The notes under the pieces are model-generated. The model was not told the DNA's origin. It saw nothing but the letters and a program-made list of their open reading frames with translations, and searched no databases. Source: Mauremys mutica (Eukaryota > Chordata > Testudines > Geoemydidae). From it: DNA of 64,000 nt. Every line of letters starts with the position of its first letter. Position 1 is the first letter of the stretch. The stretch lies in the NCBI RefSeq assembly GCF_020497125.1, contig NC_059080.1, positions 73,266,618-73,330,617 of the forward strand, given 5' to 3'. This document shows positions 28,601 through 40,600 of this stretch, piece after piece. The position numbers and the translations under genes were made by a program.

Positions 28601-31600
28601 GCTAGCCAAAAGTTGCTATTATCCAGAAGTTGCTAATAAGTGGAAGGCTTAGCATGCTCCAGCACTCCCTTCCCTGTGTGCAGTCTCCTGGCAGGGCACA
28701 GCCTGGAGAGTGCAGGGAGAGATATCATGCAGTTCCAACACCCAGGATGCAGCCCTCCTCCCCGCTATTGCCTATGGCCTCCCCTCCCAGCCTGCAGCCA
28801 CTTATCTCCTTGTGTGATCCCGTGTGCAGTAAGGTTTGCTGGGCTGCAACTCCTCTCCCCCCTACTACCCAGCCCACAGCCTCCCAGCCCAGCCCACAGC
28901 CTCTTACCTCCTATACAGTCCCATGTGCAGACAGGTTTGCTGGCTGCAGCCCCAGAAGGAAGCGCTGGGACACGATGAGCACTGGCCACAGGTAGGTTTG
29001 CGGTGCTGCAGTGAGGAAGGCATGCCCCAGCCCTTCCATTCCTGGATGCAGCCTCATAAACCTATCTGCAGGGGGTGCTCAGCACATCTCAATACTTATT
29101 TCCCTGCCTATAGACTCACAAACCTGCCTGCAGGTGGGGCCTTTCTTTAAAAAAAGGTGCTATAAGCAGCATGCCGGTGCCAATATCCTAATCCTATCAA
29201 CACTGATGTTAATGGGATGGGATTGGTTCCCGGGAAAATGTTCCCATTAACTGGAAGTTGCTAATATCAGGATTGCTATTAGGCGGAATCTACCATAGTA
29301 TATAATCTACAATTTTACATGCATAATTGAGAGTTTTGATTACAAAGAAATTTATTACAGTCAAACATACTTTCTCCTGGATCCTCTTCCAATAAATATG
29401 CTTCCTGTAAACCTGGAGACAAGATATCCACTCACTCCAAGACGACTGGCTAAAACATATCCAGGATTGTACTTCACAGAATATTTCTTTAAAAATAAAA
29501 ATATATTACTATACACTAGGACAGGATAGAGACAATAAAGTACTATAATTATTTTTAAAAACCCAATTATTTCCTTTTAAAAATTACCTTCCAACCCTAC
29601 ATATTTCTCTGCTATTCCTGCACTAAGGGTTGGGAGGAGAGGAAAGGAAACCAGCTCCCAGAACTCTGCAGGAGACCCTTCCATTGGTCTGAGGATCCAA
29701 GGAGGAGAAGATAAGTGATGAACATTTCCCCTTTCCCCATGCCAGGGCCAGAGGAATTTACAAAGTTGTTTGGGGCAGGGACTGTGTTGCTAGAGTGTCT
29801 AGCTGCAGAACAAGGCAGTAATCTATATTGGGAGCTTGGGGAGCTATTATAAATATTGAGTAATAAAATACAATAGAATCCCTGAGCTCACTGTGTTTGA
29901 AAAACACTGAACTAAACCAAGCAAGAACATCTCTTATCTTGCTCTGAAACTTGTCAGCTTAAGCTCTTACAGATCACTAATGGGAACTAGTTCCCAAGGA
30001 AAGGACCATCAACTGAAAAAACCCCACTGTCTTGTCATGAACTACTTAAATTCAGGGACTAACTGCCAGAGTTGCCCAGCTGACCTTAACTGTCATGGTG
30101 ACTAGATCTCCTGAACAGTTGATTTCCAGACCAATGTTTTAAATATTGCAGTTTAAGGTGTTAATGGCAACCAGAAATGAAAGTGAAGCCAATGCAATCA
30201 TCTGAGTAAAAAAGTTAAAAGCACATGGTGATTCCCGTTCCTCACTGCCCGGAAATATTGTTTCTGGTCATCAGCTGCTGGTATGCATAAAGGAGCAGCA
30301 CAACTGGCAGCCAGATTCTAGTAGAACTAGACCATCCCACAGAGGATGCAAACCACGGGACATGGGTATGGAACTGCACGGTAAGAGTGCCGTTCAATGC
30401 TCTGAACAGACCTTGTATTCAGCCTTACATTACAATATATTAGTCTCCCTAAATAAGTGTGTTTTAGTACTTCAGTCTTTTACAGAAGGATATGGATTGC
30501 AGCACAAAAGACAATTGGGATCTGTGAAGGAAATTTGCCACTGACAAAAATATCTGACAATATTTAAGTATTTACTGGATTTACAAAAATACTTACATGC
30601 TGGTTCTGTATTAAGGAATCAAGCTGGGGTTCACACGGGATATTGAAAACTACACGAATTCTACCTTCTGTGATAACATCACATGAATCCTGCACCTGAT
30701 AGAAAACAAAGTAAGTTAATAAAATTCATTCACTTCTCTGCTGGAATAATTGAGGTAAAAACTCTAGACCTATACTTTCTGTGAGAAGCCTAAGCTACAT
30801 GTGCAAATTCACTGCATAGATTTTTATTATATATGTGTTTGTCTGCCATATATACATATACATACATATATACATATACATATATATGAGAGAGATGGCA
30901 GACAAACACTACCTCCCTCATTTAGAAAGAGGTAATTTAAAAACAGACTTGGCACCAGACTTTGGGGTCTATACTCTGTATAGATAAACTGGGCAGTTTA
31001 TCTGTATAGACTATAGGTCAAGTGTAGGGATGGGCAAAAACACCTTAAAGCTCAACTTTGCCCTCCTCAGATCTTGGTGCAACTTCTTTACAGGGCCAGT
31101 CCTATTGCACTTAGTTAGAACAGCTATCAGGCTGACTACAAAGAGCCCCAAAGGAACAAAACCATAGCTGATGCTCATGTTGTTGATGGGACATTCTGGT
31201 TATGCTCTCTTTTCCCTGTTACCTTAGCAACATGGTAGGGGAGAGGCAGGAGCTCACACATGTCAACTAAGCCACCAAAGTAATCCAACCTGGGTTGGTT
31301 ACACTGACTCCACAGCTAGATTCTGTCACGCAGCACCAGAGAATCTGGCCCTTTATATTTATAGGCTCATAAGAAAAGAAATCTTGCAAGAATAAATGTT
31401 TGGACTAACTTCTCCTGTGCAGCCATAGTAAGGAGTCCCCAGCATAAAGACTGTACTTCCAGGAGGAAACAGATCATCCAAGGTTTTGATGTTGGAGAAA
31501 CGAGAGTCAAAAGCACTGATATCCTACATGAAATAAGAAGATAAAATCTATGGTGTTAAAATATCTGTCAATCCCAATACGTTCTTTAAACAGGTCTGCT

Positions 31601-34600
31601 AAATAGATATTTATTACCAAATATCGAACAACCACTATAAAGTAAACTACAAACTATTTCCTTCATGCTAACCTCACTACCTAAAATATATATCAAGTCA
31701 GTATTTGAAAGTAATACTGCCAGTGAAATTATATAAAGCTACTGGGCTACATCTGGTCCAAGATGACTACTGTATCTTATTCAAAATGTCCTCACAAAAG
31801 TTCGTGGCAATCAAAATAAAATATGCAGTAGGGTCACAACTTTTGTGACAAGAGCCTTCGGTGTAGCTCCCAACACTTTTTGAAATGGGAGTTTAAATGA
31901 AAAAATATATACAATTTAATGTCGCTTTTGACAAAGTATATATTTTTGGACTAGAAAGGATGCACTATTACCATAAAATTAAGATGCTGATTAATTCTTT
32001 TATTTGTCTGTTTTAAAGTATGCATTCTAATCCAGGGGTTCTCAAACTTCATTGCACCTCAACCCCCTTCTGACAACAAAAATTGCTAAATGACTCCAGG
32101 AGGCGGGGACTGAAGCCTGAGCTCCACCACTCTTGGTGGGTGGGGGGTTGGGGGGAGGAGGGGAGAGACCAAAGTCAAATCCCAAGGGCTTCAGCCCCAG
32201 GCAGGGGGGGGGCATGTTACCTGAGGTGCCCCCTACACACACATTCAAGGCTAAAACCTTTGGTCTTTGGCCCCGGGGCTCAGGCTTCAGTCCTGGGCCC
32301 CAGCAAGGGGAATGCCAGCCCTTGGCCACTTTGGGGTCCCGACCCACAGCTCCAATCCTTTCCTAATGGAAAGGAAAATTTTATAGAAGATTAGGAGTAT
32401 TTGGAATATTTACCTTGACAATAGTTTGGTAAACAAAAGGAAGAACTTGTTTTGACCACTGCTTCTCCAAATAAACTTCACCATTTGGATTTAGCTGATA
32501 TCTACGACCAGTGAGTAACTGGGCATATACAACTACTGAGGTTTCATTTATAATTATTCCTTTTCTCCTCTGGTAGCTGAAGAAAAAAAAAAAGGAAAAC
32601 ATTTATTTTGATTTAAATACATGGAACTTCCTAACACAAAAAGGAAATTACTTTTATGGTGGCCTTAACCAATGTATTTAAATCCAAAAAGAAATTATTC
32701 TTAAAATTATGAATATTTAAATAATTGGTTCCTGTTTTATAAGTAAGAACTATATACAGGTTTAACAACTCCGAGGCTAAAATGTTATTCTAGATCCTAT
32801 GTGAGTCATTCACTGTACTATCTGAACACCTAGAATTATTAGCCCAAAATATGGGGCTAAAATCAGAAAATTTCTTACCAACAATTTCCTTTCTGCTAGC
32901 AGCATCCCCCCCCAATTCTTGAAATTTGGGCTACTCTCCTCTCTTTGCAGCTCAGGGAGGTGAATCAGAGTTTTGAAGCCACATGGTCTTGCCACACACC
33001 CTCATCTCCTGCTTGCTTCCAGATGAGTTATTCACAAATTGCAAAACTTGCTAGCATCATTAACAAATATTCCAAAGATGACAAAAATAACTACATACAT
33101 TAGGCCAGGGGTTCTCAAAAACTTCATTGCACAGTGACCCCCTCTGACAACAAAAATTACTACACGACCCCACGAGAGGGAACCGAAGCCCAGCAGTGCA
33201 AGTAGGCCAGTACACTCCAGTATGCCGTACCAGCAAGCTATTTATAGCTGGTACAGCATACCGGAAAGACACAGCAGCAGCCCTGCTGGAGGAGAGGGCT
33301 GGGGGTTCTGCTCCTTTCCCCGCTGGGAGGGACAGCAGCGCGGAAAGGAGCAGAACGCTGGCAGCTCCTTCGGCGGCTGTACCGCCTCCCCGCCCAAACC
33401 CTGTCCCCCGTGCAGCCGGAGGAGGACGGAGCCCAACCCCCACACGCCCCAGGTAACATGAGATGGATGTGAGGAGGGGACGGAGAGAGCGTGGGGGATC
33501 TGGGGCTTGGGAGTCACATGGAAGGTCACGTATGCCCTTTAGCTGGTGCCCCCCGCGTACCGGTAAGACATGGATTTTACTTGCACCACTGCCGAAGTCT
33601 GGTGGGAGGTGAAAGCCAAAGCCCGAGCCCCACACCCTAGGCGACGAGGCCAAAGCCCAGGGGCTTCAAACCCAGACAGAGGGCCTGTAATCTGAGCAGT
33701 GGGGCTCGGGCTTCAGCTCTGGCCCCGGGCCCCAGCAAGTCTAAGCCAGCCCTGGTGACCCTATTAAAATGGGGTTGCGACCCACTTTGGGGTCCCAATT
33801 CACAATTTGAGAACCACTGCATTAGACCAAAAGAACCAGGAGTACTTGTGGCACCTTAGAGACTAACAAATTTATTTGAGCATAAGCTTTCATGGACACA
33901 AAAACTTATGCTCAAATAAATTTGTTAGTCTCTAAGGTGCCACAAGTACTCCTGTTCTTTTTGCAGATACAGACTAACACGGCTGCTACTCTGAAACTTT
34001 CATTAGACCAACGAAGACTATCATATGGTAATGATTCCACTTAATAACTGACTATTGACTGATGAGCCATCCAGGAGGGGTAGAGAGGGAGACACTGCTA
34101 GTGGGAAGGAAATTATTGGTAAGAAATTTTCTGTTTTGCAGCCCAGCATTTTCCACAATTCTTGACGTCTGAGAAGCAGCAAGCAAATATACGGAGGCGA
34201 TAGAAAAGGTCAGAAAAAGGAAAAAACAACATCTCTCTTCCCATCTATAATAGTTACTCAAAGGGCAAAATCATTTCCAGGCCACTGCCTACAGCACCTT
34301 CCTGCCAAAGGACACCGCTGCAGAAGACAGGAAGTCCCCCTTCTAGTGCTTGATAAAAGAGGCAGCATTTGACCAGGTGGCTGCCTTACAAATTTCTGCT
34401 GTGGATGCATTAGCTTTCTGCTCACAAGGTTGCCAGGGATTGCATAGAGTGTGCCCTGACCCCTTCTGGAAGTAGAATCTTTGATGCCTAGTATGCTTCC
34501 ATAATGCATAATCTAATCCACCTAGCAACAGAATACATGGCACCTCTGAGACCTTGGTGTTTCGGATAGAAGGATACAAACAGGGCCCCTGATCTCCTTG

Positions 34601-37600
34601 TGGACTCTGAACATTTGAGGTAAATTTTCAGAGCCCTTCTGACATATAAGGTGTGCCACCCTCTCCTTGGTCGGATGTTGTGGCCTTGGAAAGAACGAAG
34701 GGAGAACCACTCTTGAGAAGCATGGAAAGAAGAGTTCACTTTTGGGAGAAATGATTCCAGAGTTCTGAGCACCATCTTGTATTCAAGAAACATGGAGTAA
34801 AGTTCCTGCATAGAGAGCGCCAACAGCTCCAACGTTCATTTGGTGGACATGATGGTAACAGAAAGCAAGTTCTAATGGATAAAGAAAATGCTGACACTGA
34901 TGTCAGTGGTTCAAAGGGATGGTTTGTCAGGGCTCTCAACGTAAGTGGCCCACTTAGGAAAATGAGGTCTAATAGCCAGCTTGGCTAACTGGACTGCCCT
35001 AAGGAATCTGGCTACTTAGAGGTTCTCTGCCAGAGAACCTACAGATTCTGCAAACATCATGCTTCTAAGAGCAGACACCTGATGCACAATGGTGCTGGAC
35101 TGAAGACCTTTGTCAAAGCCTTCTTGGAGAAAATCCAAGATAGCCAGAATTCGTGGATTTCTTAGATTTTCTTTGTGTTCCTGGCATCAGCTGCAAAACT
35201 TGGTCCAGATAAAGGAGTATACTTTCAATACTCTTCTAGAAGTAAGAAGTGTTCTGATAACGTTGGAGAACAGCCCAGTGAGACCAGCGCTTCCCGTTCA
35301 ATAGCCAGACTGTTAAATGCAGCCAGTTCAGGTCGAAATAAAATACAGGACCTTGTGAGGAAGTGCTCCATCTCTTCAGAACCTGTATTGGTGAGCCCAA
35401 TTTCAGCTTTATCAGGTTCAAAAATCTGAGACTCCTCGGCCAATGTGGAGTTACAAATATTACTGTTGCCTGTTCCTGATTTATTTTCTGGACTGCCTTC
35501 CCTAGTAGCGGGAAGGGTGGAAATGCATAAAGGAGGCCTTGTGACCGTCTGCATGATAAGGCATCTGTCCCCATGGATCTAGTGTCCACTTTCCTGGTGA
35601 GGTACTTTGGTCTCTTTGTTTGTATGTGATTTGCAAATGTCAGTTGAGGACAGGCCAAATTATTTGATGATTAACTCTAAGACCCCACATTGGCGAGGAG
35701 ACCCAGTTTTTTGAACTGATAAAGCTGAAATTGGGCTCACCATGACAGGTTCCGAAGAGATAGGACCTCTCCTCACAAGGTCCTGTGCTTCATCCGGACC
35801 TGAACTGGTTTCATCTAACAGCCTGGCTATTGAAAGGGAAGCACTGGTATCACTGGGTCTGTTCTGCAAAGTTATCAGAACGCTTCTTACTTCTAAAAGA
35901 GTATTGAAAGTAAACGCCTCTATCTGGAACAAGTTTTGCAGCTGGTGCCAGAAACACAAAGCAAATCCAAGAAATGCAGGAATTCTGGCCATGTTGGATT
36001 TAGGCACCACTCAAGAGTTGTTCACTTTGTGCCTGCTAAGCAAGTCCATTGTTTGGTTCAGGTCCCCCTGTATGTGAACTGCCCTGAGGGAGAGGAGAGA
36101 CTGCCCTGCCCACTGCATGATTTGCATTGCTTCAGCATGTAGTGCTGGGCTTCTTATTCTCCCTTGGTTGTTCACATACGCAACCATGTTTGTGTTATCT
36201 GACTGAATCAGAATGTGGTTCCCCTTTAGGCCAGACTGGAAGCTTCATAGCACCAGCTTGACTGCTCTTAGTTAGGAAGTTTATGATGTGGGTTCTTTCT
36301 TCAGGTTCCAGACACCCTCAGCTATTTGGGATCTCAAGCATGCCCCCCAGCCAGTCCTCCACCAGGCTAACATTGGTTGTGAGGATCAAGGGATCAGGAA
36401 GGCAGACGGGCATGTCCTTGCAGACATTGCCCTGGGCAGACCACTATTTTAAAGAGTTGATTACCAGCACTGGAAATATCACTTATTCTTGCATGCATTC
36501 TGGGAAGTAGTCCCATACTTTTAGGATGCAGCCTTAAAGGTGCCTGATGTGTGACTGTGCCCATGGAATGATCCCTATGCAAAATACTAGGAAGCTTACC
36601 ATTGAAGGCTCATGTGCAGTTCCAAAAGATCTTGAATCTAATGGAACCTCTAGAGATGGACATATTCTTGCTAACAGGTTGTCTATGTCCACTCCAAAGT
36701 GAGTGATTTGGGTGGATGGAATCAAGGAGCTTTTCTCAATGCTGTTAAAGCCATGTGCTTGCAAGAGATTCAAGGTCAAGGACGTAGATCTGTGTGCTGT
36801 TGCTTAAGGTGGAGCTCTGATGAAGATGTCATGCAGGAAGGGGTACGGTGGATCCCCTGTGAAGTCAGAAAATCCCCATGGGACAGAGATAACCCCGTAG
36901 AGATTAGGATTTCCATCCAGAACGTCATTCTCTTCATCCTCTTGTTGAGCCTTTTGAGATGTAGAATGGCTCGGATTCCCCTTGTATGCTTCTGAACAAT
37001 AAAGAAGTTGGAGTAGAACATTGAGAATCTTTCTTCTGAGGGAACACTCTCTATTACTCCCACATCCGGGAGGTGAAATATCTCATTCTAGATTAGACCA
37101 TGCTTTTCGAGATGGCGGACTGGATGAAAAATAGATGGGATAGACCCCATAACTTGAGAGAGTATCCCTGACTCTCAGTCTCTCTGACCCACTGGTCCCA
37201 TGGTTGAAGAAAATGAGAAATCCTGCTCCCTAGTTTTAGCTCTGGGCAGAGACCTATGCGGTCTTTTTCATAAAGAGGCTTTGGGAGTGGCAAGGCTCAG
37301 GACTTTTCTCCCAAGCCATAGTTCCTCTGGAGAACCTGCTCTCCCACCACTGATATTTCTGCCAGGATGAAGGCTGAAACAAATGCCTTTGTCAGAAGGC
37401 CAGTCTAGAGTCTCTCAAAGGCATCGTGTGGCCTCAGAAGAGACTGTTTAGATTTTGAGGCACTGTCCACCACCACCTTATCTAGCTTCTCTCCAAAAAG
37501 CAGGCAGCCCATGAATTCAGCAGAGCATAGCATCTGCTTCAACTAGCTATCCACCTTCCAGGGACAAAGCCATAGATGGTGCTTGGTCACAGGGCTGGAG

Positions 37601-40600
37601 GCCATGGCTTTGGCTGAGAATCCCATCATGTCCTTTGAGGCATCAGCAATGAATGCTGTTGCCAGGGAAACTTTCTTTAAAATAGAACTGAAGTCAAGGT
37701 CATCTATTCTTGAGGGCTCTGAGATCTTCTAGCCAGGAGGGAGATGCTTTGCAACACAAGTAGTTGCTAGGGACACCTTAAGAGAGGCTGAGGAGGCCTC
37801 AGTCTGTATTTGAGAGGGGCCTCCATTTTTCTATCTGTGCGGTCCTTAGAATAGAACTCCTCTTCTGAAGGGATAACCATATTGTTAGCCAGGGATGCTC
37901 CAGCACTGTTAACCTTTGGTATCTTAGTAACTGAGAATTCTGATTCCTGGATCCAATAGAACCAAAGATAATTTCTGTTAATGTGCTTGCCTGTGTCTGG
38001 ATTATCCCATTCATCCTTGATTACTTCCTTGAAGGAGGAGTGTAGGGGAACCATGGCATCAGGTGAGGATTTCAAGGGGAAAATTTCCTTAGAGGCTTAC
38101 TTTTGGTATTTTGTTCAGGTTGAATCTGAATAGTGGATACAACAACCATGTTGCACAGGGTCTCAAATTTCTCAGAGGGGAAAAATCCTCTGCTGAGTCT
38201 TTCCCTGGTCCTGACTGGAATCAGAACCAATTTATCGTCCTCTGTGGAGGAGGGGAAGGAGGAAGTGTAATCAGAGGACTCATAACTCCAAGATCCTTTA
38301 AGCTTTTTCTTCATCCTTTTCACTTTCTTTGCGCCCCCACCTCCTTTTAAAGTGTTTTTAGCTTACTTAGAGAGCATACGAGCTCCATCGCAGGTTTGAT
38401 AAGGCCTTTTGCAGCTAGATTGCTGAGGGCCTGAAGTCCTCTTGTGACATTTCTTTTTGAGTCCTCCTGGATCCCATCCCCTCCCGGAAGGGAGAGGGGA
38501 AATGCTTCCAGGGCCCTCCTTGTGGGAAAACTGGGAAGGGGGGGTACTTATAAACCCTGCTTCTTTTCCAAAATGCTCAGGACCCACTTTGGGACTTGGG
38601 GTGAGGATCTATGAACCCACAAGTCTGCCTCCTCTGGTCTTCAAGGGCTCCTTGGAACTTAACTCTTGAGTAATCTGACTTGGATCCTCCTCATCCTTGA
38701 ACACTCTCCCAACTCTTCCCATAGACTCCAGGTCCGTTTTTCCCACTGTGACAAAGCTCCAAGCCTGTATTGGTGGGTCCCTCACTTCCAGGTCCCTCAC
38801 TTGCTAAGGCCCTCAATGTGACTTCTCTTTCTCAGTATAGTGGCAAAGATCACAGCTTATTGAGCTACTTTCATCACAGTCTCTGTTGCTCCTTAGAGCT
38901 CAGTAGGTGCAGTTCAGCCTCCTGCCTGGACCAAAGTCCGCTTCCCCTCTCAAGGGGATCTCTGTAGAGCAGGGGAGGAAGGGGGGAACCCAAGCCCACC
39001 CTCTACTCCAGGTTCCGGCCCAGGGACCCTAATGGTAGCAGCTGTTGACGGCTTTCCCTTCACCACTGACACCTCTTTGATTCCCTGGGCCACTTCCCCA
39101 TGGTCCCCTTTTCCCCAGCTTCACCCTTACCTCAGGATTCAGCAATGCTGCTTCTCCTCCAGCTCTTTTCACCTGAGCTCGCTTGAGAGAACTGGAAAGG
39201 AGAGCTTTTAAGCAGTATGAGTGGGAACTTAATTGGTTCCAGCTGTCTCCATTAGCCTAACAGCCTTAACTGGTTAATTGGTGTCAGGTGTCTTGATTGG
39301 CCTGGAGTAGCCTTTGTTTGTCTATCCAGGGAACAAGGACCTGCTCATTCTGAGGCTGATATACCTGCCTTCCACTACTCTCTTATATCCTTCTGGTCTG
39401 AGTCTGTCACACCATATTAGAGTCTCATCTGTTCTGGTGGGCAGGGGATCCTACATGACTGTCCCACTCAGAGCTCTGGAACCTAACAGAAGACTGGGGG
39501 CAGACTAGGCACAACACAGTATTTGCCAAGCCTGGGAGGGAAGTCTCACACATGGAGCACTGTTTGGATCTCATTCAGTGCTTTTTTAGGCTGCTCTTCC
39601 ATACCTGAATGTGCACATCAGCCAGCAGTGGGGCATTGCAGCTGAGTCTCTGGGGGATTCCAACATCCATCTAAAAAACTGGCCCAGAGCAAAGGAGCGG
39701 GTGGAAGAGCTGCTCACTACTATACCAAATTTTGACCAGAAACCCCTGGAGCAGATGTAAAGGTTGAAAAAACTGCCATCCACACAGAGGCAAAGAAACT
39801 GGAAGCAAGCAGGAATTGAAGGGGTGTGGCCAGATCATTCGGTTCCAAAATTCTGCTCCACCTCCATGAACTTCAAAGAGAGTAGAGCAGTCCAGACATC
39901 AAGAACTGTAGGAGACACTGGGCTCCAGAAAAAAAGGAAAATTTTAAGTTACGATACCAAAGATGTCAATGTTATTGATCCACCCTGCATGTGAGTATAC
40001 AGTGAATCATCTTGCTGCTGCATGGGCACATGAATCCCATACAGTCGAAAGACCTGTCCAACAGTCCTCTTAGGGACACCTACTTTGCTCCAAAGATCTT
40101 CAGAGTGGGATGGGGATCATGAACCCACTTCCCTCTCCACTGTTTCCAGCAAATATGCAGTAGGATTCAGTAACTTCTACAGGGGGTTCTGCTGCTGTGG
40201 ATCCATTCAAATTGCACCGCATGCCAGATTCCCTCATATGCAGAGAATGCATGCATTTCTGAAAAGCTTGGGAAGCCCCAGAGTGCAATGAAGATGGAAT
40301 GAAGCCAGAGTGGTGGAACCTCTTGAAGGATCACTGAATGTTGCTGCAACTACAGGACGAGAAGTGGGTGTTTCAACTCTTCCTTCAAACAAATAATGGA
40401 GGGGACTGGTCAGGAGAATTATTAGTCAACAATGCTAATAAAAAACAGTTCCGTTTACCAAGTTAGATGCCATTTATGGGAGAAGTAATTATTAAGTGAC
40501 TGTGTTAAATGTTTCACTCCAAATTCTTATCTTTCAACACTCTCATTCACTAGCTTGCCATCTTTTATTATCATGTATGGAACAGCCCTAGTCTTCTAAC

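Larger units (their letters stand above)
32865..38746 (-). mobile_element. Degenerate DIRS retrotransposon copy 2 with nested insertions
   Basis: The left ITR starts agaaaatttcttaccaa at 32865; the matching internal complementary region sits 1.2 kb away near 34100-34190. The gap is explained by two later insertions (33106-33829 and 33841-34000). Minus-strand remnants follow in reversed order: recombinase (34.26-35.27 kb), methyltransferase-like (35.4-35.66), an inverted duplicate (35.68-36.0), RNase H (36.0-36.3), RT (36.4-37.06) and gag (37.77-38.7). All frames are broken. No right ITR is recognised; a putative LTR begins where it would be expected. Confidence 0.88.

Noticed and set aside
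30836..30908. CRISPR-like or regulatory array
   Set aside because: Vertebrate nuclear DNA; only a microsatellite with inverted arms, no spacers.
33060..33653. 197-codon minus-strand frame
   Set aside because: Spans two nested MITEs and their borders; no domain.
38747..39411. Continuation of DIRS copy 2 gag or its right ITR
   Set aside because: No match to the left ITR or internal complementary region; the tgtgaca/tgtcaca borders fit an LTR better.
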